DNA of 10,749 nucleotides from CAWEEP01 sp963808125 (GCA_963808125.1 CAWEEP010000029.1:1-10749); one strand, 5' to 3'; shown: positions 1 through 7,139, numbered from the stretch's first letter. Notes: generated from the sequence alone by a model not told the origin. Numbers and translations are program-made.

Positions 1-29
1 CGGGGCCCGCGCCGCACGCACTGCCGCGC

Positions 30-845
30 CTAGACGGGCACCATGAAGGACAGGGTGCTGCCGGTCTCCGCGGCCACCTTGCGAACCCCGGTTCCGACGG
101 CGAAGAACTCCACGCCGTACTCACCCCAGACGTGGGTGTACTGCTTGACGCTGACCCCGACGATGCCGGCGGCGCCGTTGCGCTCGCCCTCCTCCTGCAT
201 CCGCGACATGGCCAGCTCCCGGGCGGTGTAGACGGCCTGGGTGTAGAGGGGGATCTCCACGTTCTGACCGAACTGGCGCATCGCCGCCCTGATCGACTGG
301 TGGGCGACGTGGTACACGCAGGTGCCCATCACCAGTCCCGTCGGCGCCCAGCCGTAATGCAGCAGCTTGAAGAAGTCGCGACCGGAGAGACCTGAGCTGA
401 ACGGCTGCCCGCTGGCGGCACGGAAGGTGCCGGGAGCCTTGTCGCAGCGCACCGCGGTGCCCACCGCGACGAACTCCAGGACGTCCCCGCCGCCCGCGTA
501 GGGGACGATGGTGAGGTCGACGCCGACGATGCCGTCCGCGTTGAGCTGCGTCGCCTCGGCGACCATCCGCTGGATTGCCAGCTCGCGCGCCGTGTACATC
601 GCCTGGCTGAGAACGGTGAGCTCCATGGACTGCTTCCAGCCCGCGTACTGCAGGCCGATGTGATACATCGAACTGCCCATCACCAGGCCCAGGGGCGTGA
701 AGCCGCTCTCGCGCACGAGGACGAATTCGTCGACGCTCAGGTCCGAGGTGAAGCACTTGCCGGAAGCCGTCTCGCCGAGGCGCCCCGCGCTGCTCTCGGG
801 GACCCATTGGGCGGATTGGGGATCGATCACCGTGACACCTCCCAT
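30..845 (-). CDS. Tandem YbjQ/UPF0145-domain protein
   Basis: The 271-residue protein consists of two copies of a YbjQ/UPF0145 (heavy-metal-binding-like) domain, at about residues 32-133 and 149-255. The copies align clearly: GLVMGSSMYH against GLVMGTCVYH, YTARELAIQRM against YTARELAMSRM, ADGIVGVDL against AAGIVGVSV, and FVAVGTAVR against FFAVGTGVR. There is no signal peptide or membrane segment, so it is probably cytoplasmic. YbjQ proteins usually have one domain of about 100 residues and form oligomeric rings; the family name suggests metal binding, but function is poorly established. Start: ATG at 845, preceded by GGAAG with 7 bases between. It lies 148 bases downstream of the galactokinase stop and has its own promoter candidate, so it is probably a separate transcription unit. 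Domain assignment is secure; function is unknown. Confidence 0.85.
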   Translation of the reverse strand: MGGVTVIDPQSAQWVPESSAGRLGETASGKCFTSDLSVDEFVLVRESGFTPLGLVMGSSMYHIGLQYAGWKQSMELTVLSQAMYTARELAIQRMVAEATQLNADGIVGVDLTIVPYAGGGDVLEFVAVGTAVRCDKAPGTFRAASGQPFSSGLSGRDFFKLLHYGWAPTGLVMGTCVYHVAHQSIRAAMRQFGQNVEIPLYTQAVYTARELAMSRMQEEGERNGAAGIVGVSVKQYTHVWGEYGVEFFAVGTGVRKVAAETGSTLSFMVPV

Positions 846-993
846 CGCAGGGCTTCCGTCGCAGGAACTCGGCCGGAACTATACGCGAGAGCCTCTCGTG
901 TCGAAGGGCGCCTGTGCCCTCGAGGATCGGTCACGAACAGCAGATGACGCCAGACCGGGTTCTTCGTACCGCGCCCCCCACTGCGCCGCTATC
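846..993 (-). promoter_or_regulatory. Intergenic region with candidate promoter and operator-like dyads for the YbjQ-type gene
   Basis: On the minus strand TATAGT (883-878) matches a -10 box at five of six positions. TTCGAC (905-900) is a partial -35 match, 16 bases upstream. The spacer holds a perfect 6-bp inverted repeat with a one-base centre, CGAGAG-C-CTCTCG on the plus strand (886-898). That is where a repressor or a MerR-type activator could bind. A second dyad, TCGAAGGGC/GCCCTCGA (901-909/916-923, one bulged base, 6-base loop), overlaps the -35. Predicted transcription start is near 871, leaving a leader of roughly 26 bases with a GGAAG ribosome-binding site at 857-853. The base patterns are seen directly; promoter and operator roles are inferred. 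Confidence 0.4.
901..923 (-). terminator. GC-rich hairpin downstream of the galactokinase gene, possible terminator
   Basis: The two arms (901-909 and 916-923) form an 8-bp stem with one bulged A and a 6-base loop. It lies about 70 bases after the galactokinase stop, where the operon would be expected to end. There is no U-tract after the stem, so it is not a classical intrinsic terminator. It also overlaps the -35 of the candidate promoter for the next gene and could instead be a DNA-level operator. Confidence 0.25.
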
Positions 994-2121
994 TCAGGGA
1001 CCGGCGACGACGTCGGCGGCTGACTTGGCGAGGCCGGCCGAGGGGCCCACCACCCAGGTCCCGCCCGGCACGCCGCTCGCCGCGCGCATGGCGGCGGCGC
1101 ACCCCTCCGCCGCCGCCCGCTCGACGAGGGCGATGGCGCTGCCGCCGAACCCGGCGCCGACGAGACGGGCGCCGTGGCACCCGGGGACCCGCCGCGCCGC
1201 CGCCACTATGGCGTCGAGGCGGTCGGTGCTGACCTCGCAGTCGTCCCGCAGCGAGGTATGGCTCTCGTCGAGGAGCCTCCCCAGCGCCACGACGTCACCC
1301 GCGCGCAGCGCCGCCGCGGCGGCGTCACTCCGCCCCGTCTCGGTGGCGACGTGGCGGCCTCGCCGCAGCAGATCCGGGGGCAGCTCGCGCCAGCGCTCGC
1401 CGATCTCCTGGCAGCTTGCGACGCCGAGCAGGGCGCAGGCGCGCTCCGCCGCCTGGCGGCGGAGGCGGTACTCGCGGCCGCCGACGTCGTGGCTCTCGCC
1501 GCTGATGGCAACCACCACGCACGCCCCGGCCCAGGGCCAGGGCACCTCCTGGCGCGTTCCTCCGGAGCAGTCGAGGAGTAGGGCGGAGCCCGCACGCCCG
1601 TGGACGGCGGCGCGCTGGTCGAGCTCCCCGCAGGGAACGCCGGCGATGTCGCGCTCGGCGACCAGGGCCAGGTCGACCAGATCGCCGGCGCCGGCGCGAC
1701 GGCCGGACAGGCGCAGCATGGCCAGCAGAGCGGCGAGGGTTACCGCCGCGGAGGAGCCGAGGCCGGCCAACTCGGGCAGGTCGGCGGCCACCCCGATCTC
1801 CAGGGCCGGGACGGCGATGCCCCGCCGGCCCAGGGCCACGGCGGCGGCGAAGAGCCGGTCGCCGACGTCCCCCACCACCGCCGGCTCCAGCCGCTCCACG
1901 CGCCGCCCCCGGCTGACCGCCCGCCAGTGTCCGTCCGCTGACGTCCGAACGGCGACCCCGACGGAGAGATCGACGGCCATGCACAGGACCCGCCCGCCCA
2001 CGTAGTCGACGTGCTCGCCGACAAGGGTCACCCGGCCCGGGGCACACCCCGCTGCCGGGACCGCCCCGGCGCCGAGGCCACCCTGCAGCGCCTCGACGGC
2101 AGCCTCCTCGAGAGAGGTCAC
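994..2121 (-). CDS. galK: Galactokinase-type GHMP sugar kinase
   Basis: This 375-residue GHMP kinase best matches galactokinase, which phosphorylates galactose at C1 with ATP (Leloir pathway). The N-terminal signature is GRVTLVGEHVDYVGG (residues 29-43), keeping the sugar-contacting E36, H37 and D39. The phosphate-binding loop is LAGLGSSAA (118-126). The catalytic-base region is GVPCGELDQ (161-169) with D168. The C-terminal part has RHVATE, SHTSLRDDCEVS (287-298) and the GHMP motif GAGFGGSA (322-329). The signature differs from the usual GRVNLIGEHTDYN: T replaces N in NLIG, and V replaces both T and N in HTDYN, so another sugar substrate is possible. The GTG start at 2121 overlaps the upstream GH15 stop as GTGA, indicating coupling. 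It is probably the last gene of the his-GH15 transcription unit. Confidence 0.85.
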   Translation of the reverse strand: MTSLEEAAVEALQGGLGAGAVPAAGCAPGRVTLVGEHVDYVGGRVLCMAVDLSVGVAVRTSADGHWRAVSRGRRVERLEPAVVGDVGDRLFAAAVALGRRGIAVPALEIGVAADLPELAGLGSSAAVTLAALLAMLRLSGRRAGAGDLVDLALVAERDIAGVPCGELDQRAAVHGRAGSALLLDCSGGTRQEVPWPWAGACVVVAISGESHDVGGREYRLRRQAAERACALLGVASCQEIGERWRELPPDLLRRGRHVATETGRSDAAAAALRAGDVVALGRLLDESHTSLRDDCEVSTDRLDAIVAAARRVPGCHGARLVGAGFGGSAIALVERAAAEGCAAAMRAASGVPGGTWVVGPSAGLAKSAADVVAGP

Positions 2122-4001
2122 TCCAATGGATCCGCCGGGGGTGGCACGGCGGGACGGCGGGGGCCGGTGTGGCGATGGCGCGCCCGCTCGATGTTGACGG
2201 CGGCGCCGATGAGGGAGAGGTGGGTGAACGCCTGCGGGTAGTTGCCCAGCAGCTCCCCGGTCGTCGTGTCCACCTCCTCCGCCATCAGCCCCACCGGCGA
2301 GGCGAAGGCGAGCAGCCTCTCGAAGCGCCGCTGGGCCTCCTCCACCTCGCCGATGTGGGCCAGGGCGTCGACAAGCCAGAAGGAGCACATGAGGAAGGCG
2401 CCCTCCTCGCCGTGGTCGAGACCGTCGTCCAGCTCGCGGGGGAGGTAGCGGCTGACCAGCACGCCCCGGGCGAGATGCCGTGCGATGGCGCGCACCGTCG
2501 ACGCGACGCGCGGGTCGCTCTCCTCGAGGAAGCCGACCTGCGCGACCCGGAGCATGGCGGCGTCGACGGTCCGGCCTCCGAGCGTCTGGGTGAAGGAGCG
2601 GAGGCGACCGTTGTAGCCATCGCCGGTGACCCGGCGATGCATCGCCCGGCGCGCCTGCTCCCACTGTTCCCGGTCGTGGGGCAGACCGAATCGCTCCGCC
2701 AGGCGAAGGCCGCGATCGACGGCGACCCAGCACATCAGCGTGCTGTACGTGTAGTGCTGTTCCTGCCCGCGGCTCTCCCAGATGGAGGCGTCGGGTCGCT
2801 CCCAGCCCTCAATGGCGAGGTCCACGACGGCGTGCAGCTCGCCCCACAGCGCCTTGCCGATCTCGCCTCCGTAGCGCGCGTAGAGGTAGGCGCTGTCGAG
2901 CAATTCGCCGTACACATCGAGTTGCAGCTGATCGACGGCGCCGTTGCCGATGCGCACCGGACGGGAGCCGCGATAGCCGCGCCAGTGCACCAGCACCTGC
3001 TCGGTGAGGTCCGACCGCCCGTCGACCCGGTACAGGTTGTGGACGCCCCTGCCGGCACCGATGCCGGTCCTCCGCAGCCAGTCGAAGAAGCTGTGCGCCT
3101 CCGCGTGCAGGCCGAGCTGGAAGAGCCCGAAGAGGGTGAACGACGCGTCCCGCAGCCAGGTGTATCGGTAGTCCCAGTTGCGCCGGCCGCCGAGCGCCTC
3201 GGGGAGCGAGGTGGTGGGCGCGGCCACAATGGCGCCGGTGGGCGCGTAGGTCATCAGCTTCAGCGCGAGTGCGGAGCGCCACACCGCCTCGGGGTAGGCG
3301 CCGGTGTAGTGGACGCCGTCGACCCAGCGCCACCAGAAGGACTGGGTCTCGCGCAGGAGGTGGCACGCCCGCTCCACCGTCCATCCCCTCTCCGCCGTGC
3401 CGCAGTCGCCGCCGGCGTGCTGGCAGCGCAACGACAGGGCGACGGCGCCGCCCGCGTGAAGTGTGAAGGTGCTGCGGGCACTGCGGATCTCGCTGGTGGA
3501 GGTAATGCAGAAGTGGAGGCCGTCCGCATCGGCGTGGAAGAGCCGCGCGTCGGGCGAGAAGACGACGGGGGAGCGGCCGTAGTCGGGGCGGGGAACGATG
3601 TCGTGGCGCATCGTCACCGACCCCGCCAGGCAGTCCACGATGCGGACGAGCCTGGGGTGCCGGTGCGGCCGCGCGTGCCGCTCGATCGACCCCTCGTCGA
3701 CCGGCATGAAGTCGCTGACCTGGACGAGCCCCGTCCCGGTGGAGAAGACGGTGCAGAGGATGTTGCTGCGATCGCCATAGCGCTGCTCGGAGCGGTACGC
3801 CCCGGCAGGACGGATCTGCCAGTGCCCGCCGCCCCGAGAGTCGAGGAGGCGTCCGAAGAGGGACGGCGAGTCGAAGCGCGGCAGGCAGCACCAGTCGATG
3901 CTGCCGTCGGAGCCCACCAGGGCGGCGCTGCGGCAGTCGCCGATGAGGGCGTAGGCGCCGATGGGCAGGTGTCCGCCGCTGCGGTCCACGCCCCCGATCA
4001 C
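2118..4001 (-). CDS. Glycoside hydrolase family 15 enzyme (trehalase/glucoamylase type)
   Basis: The 627-residue cytoplasmic-looking protein has the full GH15 layout. The N-terminal beta-sandwich carries PIGAYALIGDCRSAALVG (13-30) and GSIDWCCLPRFDSP (33-46). The (alpha/alpha)6 barrel has APTGAIVAAPTTSLPE (253-268) and RNWDYRYTWLRDASFTL (274-290). The likely general acid is E409 (ASIWESRGQEQHYTYS) and the likely general base is in GLMAEEVD (571-578), followed by GELLGNYPQAFTHLSLIGAA. Proteins of this type without a signal peptide include the mycobacterial trehalase and maltodextrin or isomaltose glucoamylases; sequence alone does not decide the substrate. The GTG start at 4001 overlaps the hisI stop as GTGA. 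A second in-frame GTG at 3989 has GGTGATC, a perfect anti-Shine-Dalgarno match, 6 bases upstream and could be the true start (623 residues). Its stop overlaps the galactokinase start. Confidence 0.94.
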   Translation of the reverse strand: MIGGVDRSGGHLPIGAYALIGDCRSAALVGSDGSIDWCCLPRFDSPSLFGRLLDSRGGGHWQIRPAGAYRSEQRYGDRSNILCTVFSTGTGLVQVSDFMPVDEGSIERHARPHRHPRLVRIVDCLAGSVTMRHDIVPRPDYGRSPVVFSPDARLFHADADGLHFCITSTSEIRSARSTFTLHAGGAVALSLRCQHAGGDCGTAERGWTVERACHLLRETQSFWWRWVDGVHYTGAYPEAVWRSALALKLMTYAPTGAIVAAPTTSLPEALGGRRNWDYRYTWLRDASFTLFGLFQLGLHAEAHSFFDWLRRTGIGAGRGVHNLYRVDGRSDLTEQVLVHWRGYRGSRPVRIGNGAVDQLQLDVYGELLDSAYLYARYGGEIGKALWGELHAVVDLAIEGWERPDASIWESRGQEQHYTYSTLMCWVAVDRGLRLAERFGLPHDREQWEQARRAMHRRVTGDGYNGRLRSFTQTLGGRTVDAAMLRVAQVGFLEESDPRVASTVRAIARHLARGVLVSRYLPRELDDGLDHGEEGAFLMCSFWLVDALAHIGEVEEAQRRFERLLAFASPVGLMAEEVDTTTGELLGNYPQAFTHLSLIGAAVNIERARHRHTGPRRPAVPPPADPLE

Positions 4002-4390
4002 CCGGTGTCGGTGGGCCCGCCGGCCGGCCGCGCGGCCTCGTCCGCGTCGAAGCACGAACGGTTCCCGGTATGGCAGGCGGGACCGCGGGGATCCACCCGG
4101 AGCAGCACGGCGTCGCCGTCGCAGTCGAGCCGCACCTCGAGCACCCTCATGCTGTTGCCGCTCGTCTCACCCTTCTCCCAGAGGCGGCCCCGGCTGCGGC
4201 TGAAGAAGGTCGCCCGGCCGCTCCGGAGCGTCGCCGCGTAGGCCTCCTCGTTCATGTGGGCGACCATCAGCACCTGGCCGGTACCGGCGTCCTGCACGAC
4301 GGCGGTGAGCAGGCCCCGACTGAAGTCCGGGTCGCGGTCGCCGGGTTCGGCGAGCAGCGGAGCCCCGGACTCCGGTGCCTCGTCGATCAT
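3998..4390 (-). CDS. hisI: Phosphoribosyl-AMP cyclohydrolase
   Basis: HisI opens the adenine ring of phosphoribosyl-AMP, giving ProFAR (step 3 of histidine synthesis). The 130-residue protein is monofunctional and lacks the HisE pyrophosphohydrolase domain found in HisIE fusions. Visible motifs are MVAHMNEEAY (42-51), SRSRGRLWEKGETSGN (64-79), LDCDGDAVLL (88-97) and ACHTGNRSCF (105-114). The aspartates D89, D91 and D93 would bind Mg, and C90, C106 and C113 would bind zinc. The residue after GETSGNS is M where Q is common. The ATG at 4390 is chosen because it lies 25 bases after the hisF stop; a GTG two codons upstream (4396) is an alternative. Upstream extension into hisF gives only an out-of-frame shadow. 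The stop TGA overlaps the first possible GH15 start. Confidence 0.96.
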   Translation of the reverse strand: MIDEAPESGAPLLAEPGDRDPDFSRGLLTAVVQDAGTGQVLMVAHMNEEAYAATLRSGRATFFSRSRGRLWEKGETSGNSMRVLEVRLDCDGDAVLLRVDPRGPACHTGNRSCFDADEAARPAGGPTDTG

Positions 4391-4415
4391 CTCCACGGCC
4401 CCGCCGCCCAGCGCG

Positions 4416-5174
4416 TCACAGCCGCACCTCGACGCCGTGGGCCCGCAGGTAGGCCTTGGTGCTGGGGATGGGGTGGATGCCGTCGTGGAAGATGGAGGCG
4501 GCCAGCGCCGCGTCGGCACAGCCCTCGCTGAGCACGGCGCGGAGGTGCTCGGGCTCACCGGCGCCGCCGCTGGCGATGACCGGGATGGGCAGCCCCGTGC
4601 TCACCGCCCGGGTGAGCTCGAGGTCGTAGCCGTCCTGGGTGCCGTCGCGATCCATGCTGGTCAGGAGGATCTCGCCGGCACCGCGCTCCGCGGCCTCTCG
4701 GGTCCACTCCAACACGTCCCGGCCGGTGTCGCGGCGGCCCCCGTGGGAGTGGACGTGCCACGAGCTGCCGGCACGCCTCGCGTCCACGGCCACGACGATG
4801 CACTGGACCCCGAAGCGCTCCGCCGATTCCGCGATCAGCCCGGGCCGCTCCAGCGCCGCCGTGTTCAGCGAGATCTTGTCGGCGCCGCTGCGCAGCATGC
4901 GGTCGATGTCCGCGAGGGTGCGCAGCCCGCCGCCGACGGTGAGCGGGATGAAGACGGAGTCGGCGGTGCGGCGGACGGCGTCGAGCAGGATGTCGCGGCC
5001 GTCACTGCTCGCCGTGATGTCGAGGAACACCAGCTCGTCGGCGGAGTCGCGGTCGTAGAGGGCGGCCATCTCGGCGGGATCCCCGCTGTCGCGAAGGTTG
5101 ACGAACTGCACGCCCTTGACCACCCGGCCGCGATCCACGTCAAGGCAGGGGATGATCCGCTTGGCCAGGCTCAT
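4416..5174 (-). CDS. hisF: Imidazole glycerol phosphate synthase, cyclase subunit
   Basis: HisF is the (beta/alpha)8-barrel subunit that takes ammonia from HisH and converts PRFAR into imidazole glycerol phosphate and AICAR. The 252-residue length is typical. The N-terminus is AKRIIPCLDVDRGRVVKG, with the catalytic D12. The second catalytic aspartate is D131 in VVAVDARR. The phosphate-binding parts are LTVGGGLRT (78-86), MDRDGTQDGYDLEL (174-187) and IASGGAGE (200-207). The ATG at 5174 overlaps the hisA TGA by 4 bases (ATGA). No clear Shine-Dalgarno sequence precedes it, so translation probably depends on coupling to hisA. Its partner subunit gene, hisH, lies one gene upstream. Confidence 0.98.
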   Translation of the reverse strand: MSLAKRIIPCLDVDRGRVVKGVQFVNLRDSGDPAEMAALYDRDSADELVFLDITASSDGRDILLDAVRRTADSVFIPLTVGGGLRTLADIDRMLRSGADKISLNTAALERPGLIAESAERFGVQCIVVAVDARRAGSSWHVHSHGGRRDTGRDVLEWTREAAERGAGEILLTSMDRDGTQDGYDLELTRAVSTGLPIPVIASGGAGEPEHLRAVLSEGCADAALAASIFHDGIHPIPSTKAYLRAHGVEVRL

Positions 5175-5896
5175 TGGGGGAAACGCTGGATGGCGGCGCG
5201 CAGGTCGAAGCTGCCCTCGTAGATGGCCCGGCCCACGATGGCGCCGGCGGCACCGGCCTCGGCGCAGCGCGCCATGTCGTCGATGCTGGCGATCCCGCCG
5301 CTGGCCAGCACGGGTCCGGGGAAGGCGCGCACCGTCTCCTCCAGGCCGCCGAGATCGGGGCCGCCCATCATGCCGTCGGCGGCCACGGTGGTGCGGATCA
5401 GGCCGGCGAGCGGCCAGGAGACCCATCGCTCCAGGTGGCTGGCGGCGCTCCCGGCATCCTCGGTCCAGCCCTGGGACTGGACGATGTCCCCCCGCACGTC
5501 GAGGGCGACGAAGCACTTGCCGGGCAGGGCCTCGCAGATGGCCTGCGCCACGTCGGGTTCGCTGACGGCGACGCTGCCGAGGACGACCAGCCCGGCGCCC
5601 GAGCCCAGCCACCGCCGCGCCGTCTCGAGATCGCGAACGCCGCCGCCCACGTCGACGACCACGGGAGTGCCGTCCAGCGAGGTGAGGACGGCCTCGACGG
5701 CCCGGGTGGAGAGGGGGTCGGGCTGGCCCCTGGCGGCGTCCAGGTCAACCAGGTGAAGCCGGCGCGCCCCGCTCTCCAGGATGCGGCGGACCACTGCGGT
5801 GGCGTCGTTCTCGTAGACGCGTTCTCGGGCGTAGTCGCCCTGGGTCAGGCGGACGCAGCGCCCCCCCCGGATGTCGATGGACGGGACGACGATCAC
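5171..5896 (-). CDS. hisA: ProFAR isomerase (phosphoribosylformimino-AICAR-phosphate isomerase)
   Basis: HisA catalyses the Amadori rearrangement of ProFAR to PRFAR. The 241-residue barrel has the catalytic D8 in VVPSIDIRGGRCVRL, then LHLVDLDAARG (48-58), VDVGGGVRDL (81-90), VALDVRGD (130-137), VLASGGIAS (196-204) and AIVGRAIYEGSF (219-230). The strand that normally reads TD-x-x-(R/K)DG is here TTVAADG (169-175). The DG aspartate D174 is kept, but the first Asp and the basic residue are T170 and A173. The HisF/HisH context makes the assignment firm. In some actinobacteria the orthologue (PriA) also serves tryptophan synthesis; nothing here shows that. The GTG start at 5896 has AGGA 8 bases upstream and lies 5 bases after the hisH stop. 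The stop overlaps the hisF ATG. Confidence 0.95.
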   Translation of the reverse strand: MIVVPSIDIRGGRCVRLTQGDYARERVYENDATAVVRRILESGARRLHLVDLDAARGQPDPLSTRAVEAVLTSLDGTPVVVDVGGGVRDLETARRWLGSGAGLVVLGSVAVSEPDVAQAICEALPGKCFVALDVRGDIVQSQGWTEDAGSAASHLERWVSWPLAGLIRTTVAADGMMGGPDLGGLEETVRAFPGPVLASGGIASIDDMARCAEAGAAGAIVGRAIYEGSFDLRAAIQRFPQ

Positions 5897-5901
5897 GGCG
5901 A

Positions 5902-6537
5902 CTATCCTGCGCCGGGAGCGGCGACAGTGGACGAGGCGGACACCAGGTTGGCGTAGATGCGCAGCCCCACGTCTCCGCTCTTCTCGGGATGGAACTGCGT
6001 CCCGGTGACCGATCCGCGCTCGCAGACGGCCACGACCTCGCCACCGTAGTCGACGGTGGCGACGATGTCCTCGGCGGCGGCCTCAGCGGCGTAGGAGTGG
6101 ACGAAGTAGCACCAGGCGCCCTCCTCCACGCCCGCGACCAGGGCCGCGGGGCGGCGGAGCCGGAGACGGTTCCACCCCATGTGCGGCACCTTGAGCCCCG
6201 GCGGATCGATGCGGCGGATGCGTCCCGGGAGCAGGCCCAACCCGCGGCCGCCCTGCCCCTCCTCGCTGACCTCGAAGAGGAGCTGGAAGCCGAGGCACAC
6301 ACCGAGGACGGGACGGCCGCGCCTCGCCGCCTCCAGCACCGCTTCACCGAGGCCCGAACCGATGAGCAGCGCCGCCGCGGGCGCGAAGGCCCCCACGCCG
6401 GGGAGCACCACCCCGTCCGCCGCGGCGACGACCGCCGGGTCCGGGGTGATGAGCACGTCGGCGCCGGAGCGGGTCAACGCCCTCTCCACACTGCGCAGGT
6501 TGCCGACCCCGTAGTCGACGACCGCGACGAGCGGCAT
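5902..6537 (-). CDS. hisH: Imidazole glycerol phosphate synthase, glutamine amidotransferase subunit
   Basis: HisH is a class I glutamine amidotransferase that releases ammonia from glutamine and channels it to HisF. The 211-residue protein starts with VAVVDYGVGNLRSV and has VVLPGVGAFAPA (43-54), which includes the oxyanion-strand region typical of HisH. The catalytic triad is C81 in LGVCLGFQLLFE, H183 and E185 in TGTQFHPEKSGD. F84 stands where M is common. VPHMGWNRL (117-125) and CYFVHSYA (143-150) are further HisH hallmarks. The ATG at 6537 shares one base with the hisB stop (TGATG), with AAGG about 10 bases upstream. The TAG stop is 5 bases before the hisA GTG. Confidence 0.97.
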   Translation of the reverse strand: MPLVAVVDYGVGNLRSVERALTRSGADVLITPDPAVVAAADGVVLPGVGAFAPAAALLIGSGLGEAVLEAARRGRPVLGVCLGFQLLFEVSEEGQGGRGLGLLPGRIRRIDPPGLKVPHMGWNRLRLRRPAALVAGVEEGAWCYFVHSYAAEAAAEDIVATVDYGGEVVAVCERGSVTGTQFHPEKSGDVGLRIYANLVSASSTVAAPGAG

Positions 6538-7139
6538 CAGAGAACGCCCTTGGTCGAGGGGACGTCGCCTCCCAGCATGCTCAGAGCCTGGCGGAGCGCC
6601 AGCCCCATCGCCTTGAAGGCAGCCTCGGCGACGTGGTGCAGGTTGGCGCCGCGCAGGCAGTCGAGATGCATGCTGATCCCAGCCGTTTGGGTCAAGGCAT
6701 GCACGAACTCGCGGAGCACCTCGACGTCGAAGTCGTTGATGCGGCCGTGCAGCGGCGTCATCTCCCATTCCAGGTGGGGGCGGTTGGAGAGGTCGAGGGC
6801 GCAGCGGACCAGGGACTCGTCCAGAGGTGCGTGGGCCTCGCCGAAGCGGCGGATGCCGGCCCGGTCGCCGAGCGCCCGGCTGATCGCCGCCCCCAGGGCC
6901 AGCCCGCAATCCTCGACGAGGTGATGGGCGTCGACCTCGACATCCCCCTGGCCGTGCAGCGTCACATCCATGCCGCTGTAGCGGATGAAGGATTCGAGCA
7001 TGTGTCGGAAGAACGGCAGGGGCACCTCGACGTCGGCGGCGCCGCTGCCGTCGAGGTCCACCTGCACGCGGATGCGGGTCTCCCGGGTGACACGTTCCTC
7101 CGTGGCCGTCCGCGCGCCGAGGGGGGGCTGAGGGGTCAT
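6537..7139 (-). CDS. hisB: Imidazoleglycerol-phosphate dehydratase
   Basis: HisB dehydrates imidazole glycerol phosphate to imidazole acetol phosphate. The 200-residue protein is monofunctional, without the histidinol-phosphatase domain of enterobacterial HisB. Metal-binding motifs are DAHHLVEDCGLALG (70-83; H72, H73, E76) and GANLHHVAEAAFKA (164-177; H168, H169, E172), with H46 in FFRHML. DLSNRP (116-121) and the C-terminal PSTKGVL are also standard. R45 replaces the usual D of FFDHML, and the following segment is IRYSGMDV where bacterial enzymes mostly have a histidine before the glycine. An N-terminal extension of about 15 residues precedes the conserved RETRIRVQVDLDG. The ATG at 7139 overlaps the hisD TGA (ATGA), and GGAGG lies 10 bases upstream. 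Confidence 0.95.
   Translation of the reverse strand: MTPQPPLGARTATEERVTRETRIRVQVDLDGSGAADVEVPLPFFRHMLESFIRYSGMDVTLHGQGDVEVDAHHLVEDCGLALGAAISRALGDRAGIRRFGEAHAPLDESLVRCALDLSNRPHLEWEMTPLHGRINDFDVEVLREFVHALTQTAGISMHLDCLRGANLHHVAEAAFKAMGLALRQALSMLGGDVPSTKGVL

Noticed and set aside
994..2733. A 579-residue protein including sequence upstream of the galactokinase
   Set aside because: Everything before about 2121 is antiphase to the GH15 gene and is Arg/Pro/Gly-rich. The GHMP homology begins just after the GTG at 2121.
2169..4241. A 690-codon plus-strand open frame
   Set aside because: It is antisense to the GH15 gene and hisI, with no recognisable domain and composition expected from the complement of GC-rich coding sequence.
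4391..4558. A 56-residue N-terminal extension of HisI
   Set aside because: It lies entirely within hisF in another frame and has shadow-like Pro/Ser/Thr composition. HisI homology starts after 4390.
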